Assembly: GCF_000378125.1 (NCBI RefSeq)
Contig: NZ_KB899242.1
Location: forward strand, 930,001 to 994,000
Source: Rudaea cellulosilytica DSM 22992
Lineage (GTDB): Bacteria > Pseudomonadota > Gammaproteobacteria > Xanthomonadales > Rhodanobacteraceae
DNA length: 64,000 nt
Direction of reading: 5' to 3'
In this document: piece after piece, positions 25,216 to 33,588 of the stretch
Layout of the letters: each line of letters opens with the position of its first letter
Position numbering within the stretch: position 1 is the first letter of the stretch
Program-made: the position numbers and the translations under genes
Notes under the pieces: generated by a model
The model's database searches: none
Seen by the model: only the letters and a program-made list of their open reading frames with translations
What the model was told of the DNA's origin: nothing

Positions 25216-25569
25216 ATGAAATCCCGCACCCTCATCATCCCCACCGTTTCCGCAGCCATCGCCTTCGCCTTGGCCAATGCGGCGGCCTTCGCAGCGCCAC
25301 CGCCCGACCCGACCGACCCCACCCAACCGTCCACGCCGATGCAGCACTCCGGGCAGGCGGATTCTCCCGCCAGCCTGCAGGCGCGCTTCGAGGCGCTCGA
25401 CCTCAACCATGACAGCTACATCGACAAGACCGAAGCTTCGGCCAACAAGATGCTGAGTGCGCAGTTCGATAAACTCGACGCGAACAAGGACGGCAAGCTT
25501 TCCCCGGCCGAGTTCGCCAAGGCCAAGGGGTTGGCCTCGCCGACCGGCTCGAGTACCGATCAGCCATAA
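25216..25569 (+). CDS. Exported EF-hand protein
   Basis: The 117-residue precursor has a signal peptide (about 1-27, ending AAAFA) and a Pro/Thr-rich linker, then two EF-hand calcium loops. The first is DLNHDSYIDKTE at 62-73 and the second DANKDGKLSPAE at 88-99. Small periplasmic EF-hand proteins are common in Xanthomonadales and are thought to bind calcium, with unknown partners. ATG 25216 follows AAGGAG with a six-base spacer. A clear intrinsic terminator begins 28 bp after the stop. The 240 bp upstream, between this gene and the divergent hydrolase gene, hold nothing else that I recognise. Confidence 0.85.
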   Translation: MKSRTLIIPTVSAAIAFALANAAAFAAPPPDPTDPTQPSTPMQHSGQADSPASLQARFEALDLNHDSYIDKTEASANKMLSAQFDKLDANKDGKLSPAEFAKAKGLASPTGSSTDQP

Positions 25570-25596
25570 CAACAACATAGCGTGTTCGATCCTTCG

Positions 25597-25622
25597 GGCG
25601 GGCCTCGCGCCCGCCTGTTTTT
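25597..25622 (+). terminator. Rho-independent terminator of the EF-hand gene
   Basis: GGCGGGC (25597-25603) pairs with GCCCGCC (25609-25615) over a five-base loop and is followed by TGTTTTT. It lies between the convergent EF-hand gene and the membrane protein gene at 25731. Confidence 0.75.
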
Positions 25623-25730
25623 CCGCACATGCGCTGCGCACGCGACGCGGTGCGGCACAAGGCCGACGCTCTTCCGACCCGGCTTGCCCCGCGCTCCGCC
25701 CGTCTCGCTCCTTGGACAAGAATGGAATGA

Positions 25731-26525
25731 TTATTTTTCGTCCAGCACCGTAGCCGGTTTCCATTTTTCCGCAGGCGGCTCATAAGCCTTCGGCGGAACG
25801 TCAACGCAGCCGCCGCCTGCCATGACGATCATGAAAGCGGCCTTGCACTTGATCTTCCCCAGAGGCGTGTCGAATTCCTTTTCGACGCTGAGATTCTTGT
25901 CTACGAATTCGGCGGTCTTGCGCAACGCTGCGCCGAGCAGGTTTTCATTCTGCGGCGCCTTCCATGCGCTGGCGAAATGATTGGGTCGAATTTTCACCGG
26001 TCGCTTGAGCATCATCAGGGGCGACGGCTCCGTCGATTTGGGAATGAAATGCAGTTGCTGTCCAGCGTCGGTCTGATCGGCCACTTCGGCGGGAATGTCG
26101 ATGCTGCCGTCGCTATTGAAGACGTGCGGTCGCGCCATCGATTCGACCGGCGCAACGGAGGGCGGTACCGGGTTTCCCGTCGCGACCCGCGCACGCTGAA
26201 CGACCGCGGCGGTCGATACCGACGCAGGCGGTCGTGTCGACGGCGGCGGTTCCGGCAACGCTGGCTCGACCGGCGTCGCATCGAACAGACGCACTTCGAT
26301 ACGGTCTTGATCGAGCATCGGATGCGGCCGCATCAGCAAGTACAGACACAGCGCCGCGATCAGGTGCAGAAGGATCGCGGTGGATATCGCTACAATGCGC
26401 AGCGAAAGCGGCCCACGCGTCTCGTGCGCGCGCGCATGTGCGAGGGCGCGCGCACGAATGCCTTCGCTGCAGTCGTCGACGGCCTCCCCTTCAGGCTGGA
26501 GCATCTCGGGCACCACTGGGCTCAT
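25731..26525 (-). CDS. Hypothetical membrane-anchored protein with TonB-like topology
   Basis: This 264-residue protein is not recognised. A 42-residue cytoplasmic segment is followed by one membrane helix (RIVAISTAILLHLIAALCLYLLM, about 43-65). A proline-rich periplasmic stretch comes next (PVEPALPEPPPSTRPP), and then a C-terminal domain of about 140 residues with two cysteines (KIKCKAAF and GGGCVDVPP) that may form a disulfide. The short cytoplasmic tail, single helix and proline-rich spacer resemble TonB, but the C-terminal domain does not look like TonB and no exbB/exbD genes adjoin. It diverges from the old yellow enzyme gene with about 150 bp between the starts. Two charged tail segments are rich in Ala and Arg, so the start is only moderately certain. 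Confidence 0.6.
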   Translation of the reverse strand: MSPVVPEMLQPEGEAVDDCSEGIRARALAHARAHETRGPLSLRIVAISTAILLHLIAALCLYLLMRPHPMLDQDRIEVRLFDATPVEPALPEPPPSTRPPASVSTAAVVQRARVATGNPVPPSVAPVESMARPHVFNSDGSIDIPAEVADQTDAGQQLHFIPKSTEPSPLMMLKRPVKIRPNHFASAWKAPQNENLLGAALRKTAEFVDKNLSVEKEFDTPLGKIKCKAAFMIVMAGGGCVDVPPKAYEPPAEKWKPATVLDEK

Positions 26526-26585
26526 CTGCGGGAAAGCGGCAATCGGTCGTACGACCTTATCGCGTCCGGACTAAATCGCCGCTGA

Positions 26586-27737
<1,152 letters not shown>

Positions 27738-27753
27738 AACCCTCCTCGAACAT

Positions 27754-27779
27754 CGCCGCCGCGACGCCCTGCGGCGGCG
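27754..27779 (+). terminator. GC-rich stem-loop after the old yellow enzyme gene
   Basis: CGCCGCCGC (27754-27762) pairs perfectly with GCGGCGGCG (27771-27779) around eight bases. There is no T tract, so this is a weak or Rho-assisted terminator at best. Confidence 0.4.
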
Positions 27780-27846
27780 CGCCTTGACCGACGCGGATAA
27801 AAGGAGAACTCTTGCAACATCACCTCACGAAAGCAGATTCGTGAAA

Positions 27847-27870
27847 AGTGCGGCCATGGATGGCCGCTTC
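27847..27870 (+). promoter_or_regulatory. Stem-loop in the leader of the EF-G paralogue gene
   Basis: GCGGCCA (27850-27856) and TGGCCGC (27861-27867) form a perfect seven-base stem around TGGA, extended imperfectly by AAG and TTC. It lies about 50 bp before the GTG start at 27918 and is followed by TTCTTGATCTT. It could be an attenuator or mRNA-stabilising hairpin, but function is unproven. Confidence 0.35.
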
Positions 27871-27917
27871 TTGATCTTCGCGATCAGGGACGAGCGCAAA
27901 ACCAAAGGAGGCGCATC

Positions 27918-29960
27918 GTGGGCTACACCACTGAAGGCATCCGAAACATCGCGCTCGTCGGCCACTCTGCCGCGGGCAAGACCACGCTGTTCGAAGCCCT
28001 GCTGCATGCGGGCGGCGCGATCCAGGTTCCCGGCACGATAGAGCGCGGCACTACGGTCTCCGACCACGATCCTCTCGAAAAGCAGCGCCAGCACTCGCTC
28101 AACGCGAGTATCGCCTCGATCGACAGCGGCGACTGCCACATCAACCTGATCGACACGCCGGGCTCGCAGGATTTCCGCGGGCCGACGCTGACCGCGCTCG
28201 CCGCGGTCGAAACCTGCGCGATCGTCATCAATGCGCACGCCGGCATCGAGTACGGCACCCAGCGCATGATGCACCACGCCAAGCAGCGCGGCCTCGCACG
28301 CGTGATCGTGGTGAACAAAATCGACGGCGGCAATCCACGCGCAATCGTCGAGCAGATCCGCGAGGCCTTCGGCCCGGAATGCCTACCGGTCAACCTGCCC
28401 GCGCAGGGCGGCAAGGCCGTCGTCGACTGCTTCTTCAAGCCGGACGGCATCGCCGATTTCGACAGTGTCGCCGCCGCGCATCAGCGCATCATCGACCAGG
28501 TCGTCGAGATCAACGAAACCGTCATGGGCCACTATCTCGACGAAGGCGAGGCGGCATTGAGTGGCGCCGAACTGCACGACGCATTCGAGCAATGCCTGCG
28601 CGAAGGCCATCTCGTGCCGATCTGCTTCGCCTCCGCGCGCACCGGCGCGGGTGTGCGCGAGTTTTTGCAGGTTATCGAAAAACTGCTGCCGAATCCGCTC
28701 GAAGGCAACCCGCCGCCGTTCGTCAAAGGCACCGGCGCAAACACGACGCCGATCGAGGCCAAGCCCGATCCCGCGGCGCACGTGATCGCCGACGTGTTCA
28801 AGATCGTCAACGATCCGTTCGTCGGCAAGCTCGCCGTATTCCGTGTGTATCAAGGCACGATCAAGAAGGATTCGCAGCTGTTCATCGACGACGGCAAAAA
28901 ACCGTTCAAGGTCGGCCATCTGTTCAAGCTCCGCGGCAAAGACTACGTCGAAGTCGACCAGGCCATTCCGGGCGACATCGCGGCCGTGGCGAAGGTCGAG
29001 GAAATCCATTTCGACGCGGTGCTGCACGATTCGCACGACGAGGACCAGATCCACCTCGCCCCGCTCGCATTCCCGCAGCCGATGTTCGGCCTCGCGGTCG
29101 AGCCTGCGCACAAGGGCCACGAACAGAAACTCGCCGCCTCGCTGCACAAGCTCGCCGAGGAGGACCCGTGCTTCCGCTACGAGCACAACAAGGAGTTGAA
29201 CGAGTCGGTGATCCGCGGCTTGAGCGATCTGCATCTGCGCCTGATGCTCGAACGCCTCAAGGAACGCTACGGCGTCGAGGTGAAGACGCGACCGCCGCGC
29301 ATCGCCTATCGCGAAACCGTCGGGGCCAAGGCCGAAGGCCATCACCGGCACAAGAAGCAGACCGGCGGCGCGGGCCAATTCGGCGAGGTCTACCTGCGCA
29401 TCGAGCCGCTGCCGCGCGGCAGCGGCTTCGAATTCGTCGATGAGGTGAAAGGCGGCACGATTCCCGGCCAGTTCCTGCCCGCCGTGGAAAAAGGCGTGCG
29501 TCAGGTGCTCGAGCACGGTGCCGTCGCCGGCTATCAGATGCAGGACCTGCGCGTCATCGTCTACGACGGCAAGTACCACACGGTCGATTCCAAGGAAGTC
29601 GCCTTCGTCGCCGCGGGCAAGAAGGCATTTCTGGACGCGGTCGCCAAGGCGCAGCCGCAGGTGCTAGAACCGATCGTCAACCTCGAGGTATTCGTACCCG
29701 ACGCGCACGTCGGCGACGTCACCGGCGGCCTCGCCGGCAAGCGTGCGCAGATCAACGGCACCGACGCGCTCGGCAGCGGCGAGCTCGTCATCCGCGCGCT
29801 GGCGCCGCTCGCCGAAGTCGCCGACTATCAGACCGAGCTGAAATCGATGACCGGCGGCAAGGGCCGCTACGCGATCGAGTTCAGCCATTACGACGCGGTG
29901 CCGGCCCAGGTGCAGAAGAAGCTGGTCGAGGCGTACAAGCCGAAGGTGGAGGAAGACTGA
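27918..29960 (+). CDS. Elongation factor G-like translational GTPase (EF-G paralogue)
   Basis: The 680-residue protein has all five EF-G domains. In the GTPase domain the P-loop is GHSAAGKTT (15-23), G3 is DTPG, and G4 is NKID. Later domains include a domain IV with GGAGQFGEVYLRIEPL and a domain V ending YDAVPAQVQKKLVEAY. It differs from canonical EF-G in several motif residues: HSAAGKTTL replaces the normal HIDAGKTTT, and the switch I region is diverged. This is typical of the EF-G-like paralogues in Xanthomonadales, whose function in translation or recycling is not settled. No str operon genes (rpsL, rpsG, tuf) adjoin, as expected for a paralogue. GTG 27918 has an excellent AAAGGAGG seven bases upstream. 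Confidence 0.88.
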   Translation: MGYTTEGIRNIALVGHSAAGKTTLFEALLHAGGAIQVPGTIERGTTVSDHDPLEKQRQHSLNASIASIDSGDCHINLIDTPGSQDFRGPTLTALAAVETCAIVINAHAGIEYGTQRMMHHAKQRGLARVIVVNKIDGGNPRAIVEQIREAFGPECLPVNLPAQGGKAVVDCFFKPDGIADFDSVAAAHQRIIDQVVEINETVMGHYLDEGEAALSGAELHDAFEQCLREGHLVPICFASARTGAGVREFLQVIEKLLPNPLEGNPPPFVKGTGANTTPIEAKPDPAAHVIADVFKIVNDPFVGKLAVFRVYQGTIKKDSQLFIDDGKKPFKVGHLFKLRGKDYVEVDQAIPGDIAAVAKVEEIHFDAVLHDSHDEDQIHLAPLAFPQPMFGLAVEPAHKGHEQKLAASLHKLAEEDPCFRYEHNKELNESVIRGLSDLHLRLMLERLKERYGVEVKTRPPRIAYRETVGAKAEGHHRHKKQTGGAGQFGEVYLRIEPLPRGSGFEFVDEVKGGTIPGQFLPAVEKGVRQVLEHGAVAGYQMQDLRVIVYDGKYHTVDSKEVAFVAAGKKAFLDAVAKAQPQVLEPIVNLEVFVPDAHVGDVTGGLAGKRAQINGTDALGSGELVIRALAPLAEVADYQTELKSMTGGKGRYAIEFSHYDAVPAQVQKKLVEAYKPKVEED

Positions 29961-30014
29961 AAACCCCGCGTCTGTGCGCTATTATCCCCGGCAGCGCTTC
30001 GTTCGGGGGGACGT

Positions 30015-31142
30015 ATGCAAGCTGCGATCAAAACTTTGCTCGAGCAAATGCGGATCACCGATACGGCGATCTCGCAGCGCATGGAGCTGTTGAATTTTTC
30101 CACGCACGACGCCGAACTGCTGTCCAGCTTTGCGCCGGTCGTGGCGCAAAACCTCGACGTGCTCGTGGACGAGTTCTATCGCGTACAGACCTCGATTCCC
30201 GAGATCGCGTTGTTGATCGGCGATCTCGACACGTTCAATCGCCTGCAGGCTGCACAGCGCAAATACGTGATCGACCTGTTCGCTGGCATCTACGACCTGG
30301 AGTACGTCAACAATCGCCTGCGCATCGGGCTCGTGCACAAGCGCATCGGCGTCGAACCCAAGCTGTACCTGTCGGCAACGCATTTGCTGAAGAGTCAGCT
30401 GAACGATCTGATCAGCCAGCATGCGCCCGAGCCCGGCACCGCCAACGCGATCATTGCCTCACTCGACAAACTGTTCTATTTCGACGTGACGCTGGTCGTG
30501 GAAACCTATATCCGCAGCATGCTTTTCGAGATTGACGCGGAGAAGCAGAAATCCGAACAGTATGCGCTGCACCTGGAAGAGCGCAGTCGCCAGTTGGAGC
30601 ATCTCTCGCGCAAAGACCCGCTCACCGGCCTGCTCAACCGGCGCTCGATGACGGGGCTGCTCGCGCGCGACCTGATCACCGTGCAACGCGAATCGCGACC
30701 GCTTTCGGTCGTCTACATCGACGTCAACCAATTCAAGCGAATCAACGACAAGGGCGGACACAAGCACGGCGACGAGGTGCTGAAGATCATCGGCGAAATC
30801 ACCCTGTCCACCGCCCGCCACGGCGACACCTGCTTCCGTGTCGGCGGCGACGAGTTTTGCGTCGTGCTGCCGCATTGCGACGAGGAGGCAGCGATTAGCG
30901 GATTCTGTACGCGATTCCGGCTGAAATTGCTCGAGCGGCTGCCTGAAGTCGGTGTCAGCATCGGCGTGCACACGACCGGGCCCGAGAAGTACCTCACCGC
31001 GCCGGACCTCATCGAACGCGCCGACACGGCGATGTTCGCGGCCAAGCGGGAAAACACGCGTCTCACCGCCGAACGCGATGCAAAGGCAAATCCGAGTTAT
31101 CCGTCGACGATGGTGCGCAGAGCCGAAGACAGATCGAAATAG
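30015..31142 (+). CDS. Globin-coupled diguanylate cyclase
   Basis: The 375-residue protein joins an N-terminal sensor globin (about 1-155) to a GGDEF domain (about 197-355). The globin part has RLRIGLVHKRIGVEPKLYLSA, where His108 is the expected proximal heme ligand of globin-coupled sensors. A helical linker with DAEKQKSEQYALHLEERSRQ leads into DPLTGLLNRRSM and the active-site GGDEF at 277-281. RHGD at 268-271 is a proper inhibitory I-site (RxxD five residues before GGDEF), so the enzyme should make cyclic di-GMP and be product-inhibited. Heme-bound O2 or NO would tune activity, as in DosC-type proteins. The gene starts 54 bp after the EF-G paralogue. Its last 46 bp overlap the convergent epimerase gene. 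Confidence 0.9.
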   Translation: MQAAIKTLLEQMRITDTAISQRMELLNFSTHDAELLSSFAPVVAQNLDVLVDEFYRVQTSIPEIALLIGDLDTFNRLQAAQRKYVIDLFAGIYDLEYVNNRLRIGLVHKRIGVEPKLYLSATHLLKSQLNDLISQHAPEPGTANAIIASLDKLFYFDVTLVVETYIRSMLFEIDAEKQKSEQYALHLEERSRQLEHLSRKDPLTGLLNRRSMTGLLARDLITVQRESRPLSVVYIDVNQFKRINDKGGHKHGDEVLKIIGEITLSTARHGDTCFRVGGDEFCVVLPHCDEEAAISGFCTRFRLKLLERLPEVGVSIGVHTTGPEKYLTAPDLIERADTAMFAAKRENTRLTAERDAKANPSYPSTMVRRAEDRSK

Positions 31143-31987
31143 CGGAAGCGAAACCCCTCAGCCTGCGCACGCACCGGTATTACGCGCTGCCCGCTCAACA
31201 ACAGCTCGGCCATTTCGCCGAGCATCAGGCGTAACGCGAATGCGGGCGCCGGCAGAAGTGCCGGGCGATGCAACGCCGCGCCGAGCATGCGCGTGAAGTC
31301 GGCATTGGTCACCGGCGCAGGCGCGGTCACGTTGTAGGCGCCTTGCGCGGACTCGCTGCCAATCAGCCAGCGGATCAGGCGCACTTCGTCTTCGCGCGCG
31401 ATCCAGCTCATCCATTGCCTGCCGTCGCCGAAGCGTCCGCCGAGGCCGAGACGGAACGGCAGCAGCATCTTCGCCAGTGCGCCGCCGCTGGCGTCGAGCA
31501 CGATGCCGGTGCGGATGCGACAGACGCGCACGCCTAACGCACCCGCCTTCTCCGCCTCGGCTTCCCAGTCGCGGCAAAGCTGTGCGGCGAAATCCGAGCC
31601 GGGCGAAGCATCCTCGCCAAGCTCCTCGTCCCCGCGCGGACCATACCAGCCAACCGCGGAGCCCGACACGAGCACATGCGGCCGCTGCGTCCGCCCGGCC
31701 ATCCAGTCGATCAGGCCGTGCGTAGTGGCGAGCCGCGAATCGCGCAGCGCCTGCTTGCGTGCCGCGGTCCAGCGACGATCGGCGAGATTTTCGCCGGCGA
31801 GGTTGACGACAGCGTCGACGTCACCGACATCAGCCAAGCGCTCAACCAGTATGACTTGCGCAGGCAGACGCCTTTGTGCCCGCTGCACGTCGCGCGTGAG
31901 CACGACGACGGAATGTCCGTCGGCAATCAGGGACCGGCACAGCGCGCTGCCGATGAAGCCGCTGCCGCCGGTGATCAGATGGCGCAT
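31097..31987 (-). CDS. TIGR01777-family NAD(P)-dependent sugar epimerase-like protein
   Basis: This 296-residue extended SDR has the nucleotide motif ITGGSGFIG at residues 5-13, the family marker VVNLAGENLADRRWTAARKQ, SGSAVGWYGPRGDEELGED, and WMSWIAREDEV in the middle. The C-terminal DUF1731-type segment includes APAPVTNADFTRMLG and ends with FRYFDLSSALRTIV. This is the YfcH/TIGR01777 group, conserved widely but with no firmly known reaction. ATG 31987 is used because longer frames have no homologous character. The 3' end overlaps the diguanylate cyclase gene by 46 bp on the opposite strand, so the two messages could pair. Confidence 0.88.
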   Translation of the reverse strand: MRHLITGGSGFIGSALCRSLIADGHSVVVLTRDVQRAQRRLPAQVILVERLADVGDVDAVVNLAGENLADRRWTAARKQALRDSRLATTHGLIDWMAGRTQRPHVLVSGSAVGWYGPRGDEELGEDASPGSDFAAQLCRDWEAEAEKAGALGVRVCRIRTGIVLDASGGALAKMLLPFRLGLGGRFGDGRQWMSWIAREDEVRLIRWLIGSESAQGAYNVTAPAPVTNADFTRMLGAALHRPALLPAPAFALRLMLGEMAELLLSGQRVIPVRAQAEGFRFRYFDLSSALRTIVDG

Positions 31988-32055
31988 GGCCGCCTCCGCG
32001 CGGAACGATGGGGACAAGTCTACGCGCCTGCGCGCGAGCGCGCGATTGGTCCGGT

Positions 32056-32733
32056 CTAGTCCGCGGCGCGCATGCGCTGGATGAATACCGCCGCGCCGCC
32101 TTCGAAGCGCAGTTTCATCTGCGAGCCGTCGTGCTCGCTGGCGATGACCTTGACCGGCCCTTTTTCCTGCGCCGCCTTGACGTTGCATGCGCGGAACTGG
32201 TCCGGAGTGCCGATCGGGTTGAGGACAAGCGGAGGACTGAACGGCTCGAACCCGGTAAATCCGCTGCCGTGATCGGGAACACCGGTTATCGCATTCTCCG
32301 GTCCACCCGCGCCCGACATCGGAAAGCGCTGCATGAACATGAAGATCTTGCCTTCGTGCGGAATCCAGAAGCGATTCGGGTCACGGCTGGTCTGGGCGAG
32401 CCCGCCGTTCTTCGTCCACACCTGCAGGATATGACCCTGCGTGCAGTTGGCCGACGCGCACTCCTGCAGGACGAAATATTCGTCGTCGCTCATGCGCACG
32501 GTGCGGAAATCGAAGATGTCGCCCTTCTGGAACGGCTCGGCCGGATAGATCACCGCCGACATCTTCGGGTCGACGTTGAAGTTGCTCGAAATAACGTAGC
32601 CGCCGCGCCGGGTTTCCCATTTCGGCCCAACCACGTCGACCTGGGGCAGCGTGGTCTGCGCTGCCAACGCACCCGCGAGCAGACTCGATAGTGCCACGAC
32701 GGCCTGCAGCACTGGGTGAATCCGACGCTTCAT
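32056..32733 (-). CDS. Hypothetical exported protein
   Basis: The 225-residue precursor has a signal peptide (MKRRIHPVLQAVVALSSLLAGALAAQ) and no recognised domain. The mature part is moderately charged, with ISSNFNVDPKMSAVIYPAEPFQKGDIFDFRTVRMSDDEYF and paired cysteines in ECASANC and RACNVKA that may form disulfides. It ends GGAAVFIQRMRAA. A periplasmic or secreted structural role is possible but unsupported. ATG 32733 has a strong GAGAGGAG seven to eight bases upstream. It is divergent from the yceH gene, with 136 bp between the starts. Confidence 0.7.
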   Translation of the reverse strand: MKRRIHPVLQAVVALSSLLAGALAAQTTLPQVDVVGPKWETRRGGYVISSNFNVDPKMSAVIYPAEPFQKGDIFDFRTVRMSDDEYFVLQECASANCTQGHILQVWTKNGGLAQTSRDPNRFWIPHEGKIFMFMQRFPMSGAGGPENAITGVPDHGSGFTGFEPFSPPLVLNPIGTPDQFRACNVKAAQEKGPVKVIASEHDGSQMKLRFEGGAAVFIQRMRAAD

Positions 32734-32869
32734 GCAGGACTCCTCTCGCCGACTAACGTGATCTTGGAATGCCGCGCGCGGAGCGGCAAGTGCCGATGGG
32801 TAAAGCTTTGTAACCGCGGCCCATTTGCCGCAGAATCGCAGCCCATCCACCTTCCGACAACAGCACGAG

Positions 32870-33553
32870 ATGAGCGACACCGCGATTTTCGAAAACTCCG
32901 ACCATGCCGCAGCCGAGCCGGTTCCGCAGCTGAGCGCGATCGAAGCGCGCATTCTCGGCAGCTTGATCGAGAAGGCCGCGATCACGCCCGACATCTATCC
33001 GCTCACGGTCAATGCCGTCGTGCAGGCTTGCAACCAGAAGACCAGCCGCGAGCCGATCATGCACCTCGACACGGGCGAGATCGGCCACGCGCTGCGCGAG
33101 ATGGAAGCGAAGGGTTTGGTCAAGCTCGACCCGTTCGCGCAGCGTGCGGCTCGCTACACCCATTGCCTCGACGCGGTCTACGGCGTGATGCCGCGCCAGC
33201 GCGCCCTGCTCTGCGTGATGCTGCTGCGCGGGCCACAGACGCTCAGCGAATTGCACACGCGCTGCGAACGGCTCGCGGATTTTCCGGCACTCGACGACGT
33301 ACGCGATTCGCTCGACCGCCTGCTCACACGCGAACCTGCTCTCGTCGTGCGCATCCCGCGCAGCGGCGGCCAGCGCGAGGATCGCTATATGCATCTGCTC
33401 TGCGGCGCGGTCGATGTCGACGCCTACGCCGCAGCCGCCGCAATACATTCGCCCTCTTTCGGTGCCTCGTCCGAATTGGTCGATCGCGTGGCGAAACTCG
33501 AAGAGGAAGTCGCCGCGCTCAAGGCGCAGCTCGAGACGCTGATCGGGCCATAG
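32870..33553 (+). CDS. yceH: YceH family (UPF0502/DUF480) protein
   Basis: The 227-residue protein matches the YceH family of paired winged-helix domains. LSAIEARILGSLIEKAAITPDIYPLTVNAVVQACNQKTSREP forms the first winged helix, and PRQRALLCVMLLRGPQTLSELHTRC the second. A C-terminal coiled coil (VAKLEEEVAALKAQLETL) is typical. Its role is not established; DNA binding is suggested by the fold only. ATG 32870 is preceded by CACGAG. The stop codon overlaps the base of a short terminator hairpin. Confidence 0.88.
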   Translation: MSDTAIFENSDHAAAEPVPQLSAIEARILGSLIEKAAITPDIYPLTVNAVVQACNQKTSREPIMHLDTGEIGHALREMEAKGLVKLDPFAQRAARYTHCLDAVYGVMPRQRALLCVMLLRGPQTLSELHTRCERLADFPALDDVRDSLDRLLTREPALVVRIPRSGGQREDRYMHLLCGAVDVDAYAAAAAIHSPSFGASSELVDRVAKLEEEVAALKAQLETLIGP

Positions 33554-33576
33554 GGGCGCGATGCGCCCTGTGCTTT
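33552..33576 (+). terminator. Short terminator after yceH
   Basis: GGGGCGC (33553-33559) pairs with GCGCCCT (33563-33569) over a three-base loop, followed by GTGCTTTTC. The left arm abuts the TAG stop codon. It also lies 13 bp beyond the 3' end of the convergent PQQ protein gene. Confidence 0.6.
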
Positions 33577-33588
33577 TCGTCGAATCCG

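Noticed and set aside
25731-26525. TonB protein
   Set aside because: Topology is TonB-like, but the C-terminal domain lacks the TonB fold pattern and no ExbB/ExbD genes adjoin.
28532-28828. Small antisense frames within the EF-G paralogue
   Set aside because: No start signals and Arg/Ser-rich shadow composition; the GTPase gene covers this region completely.
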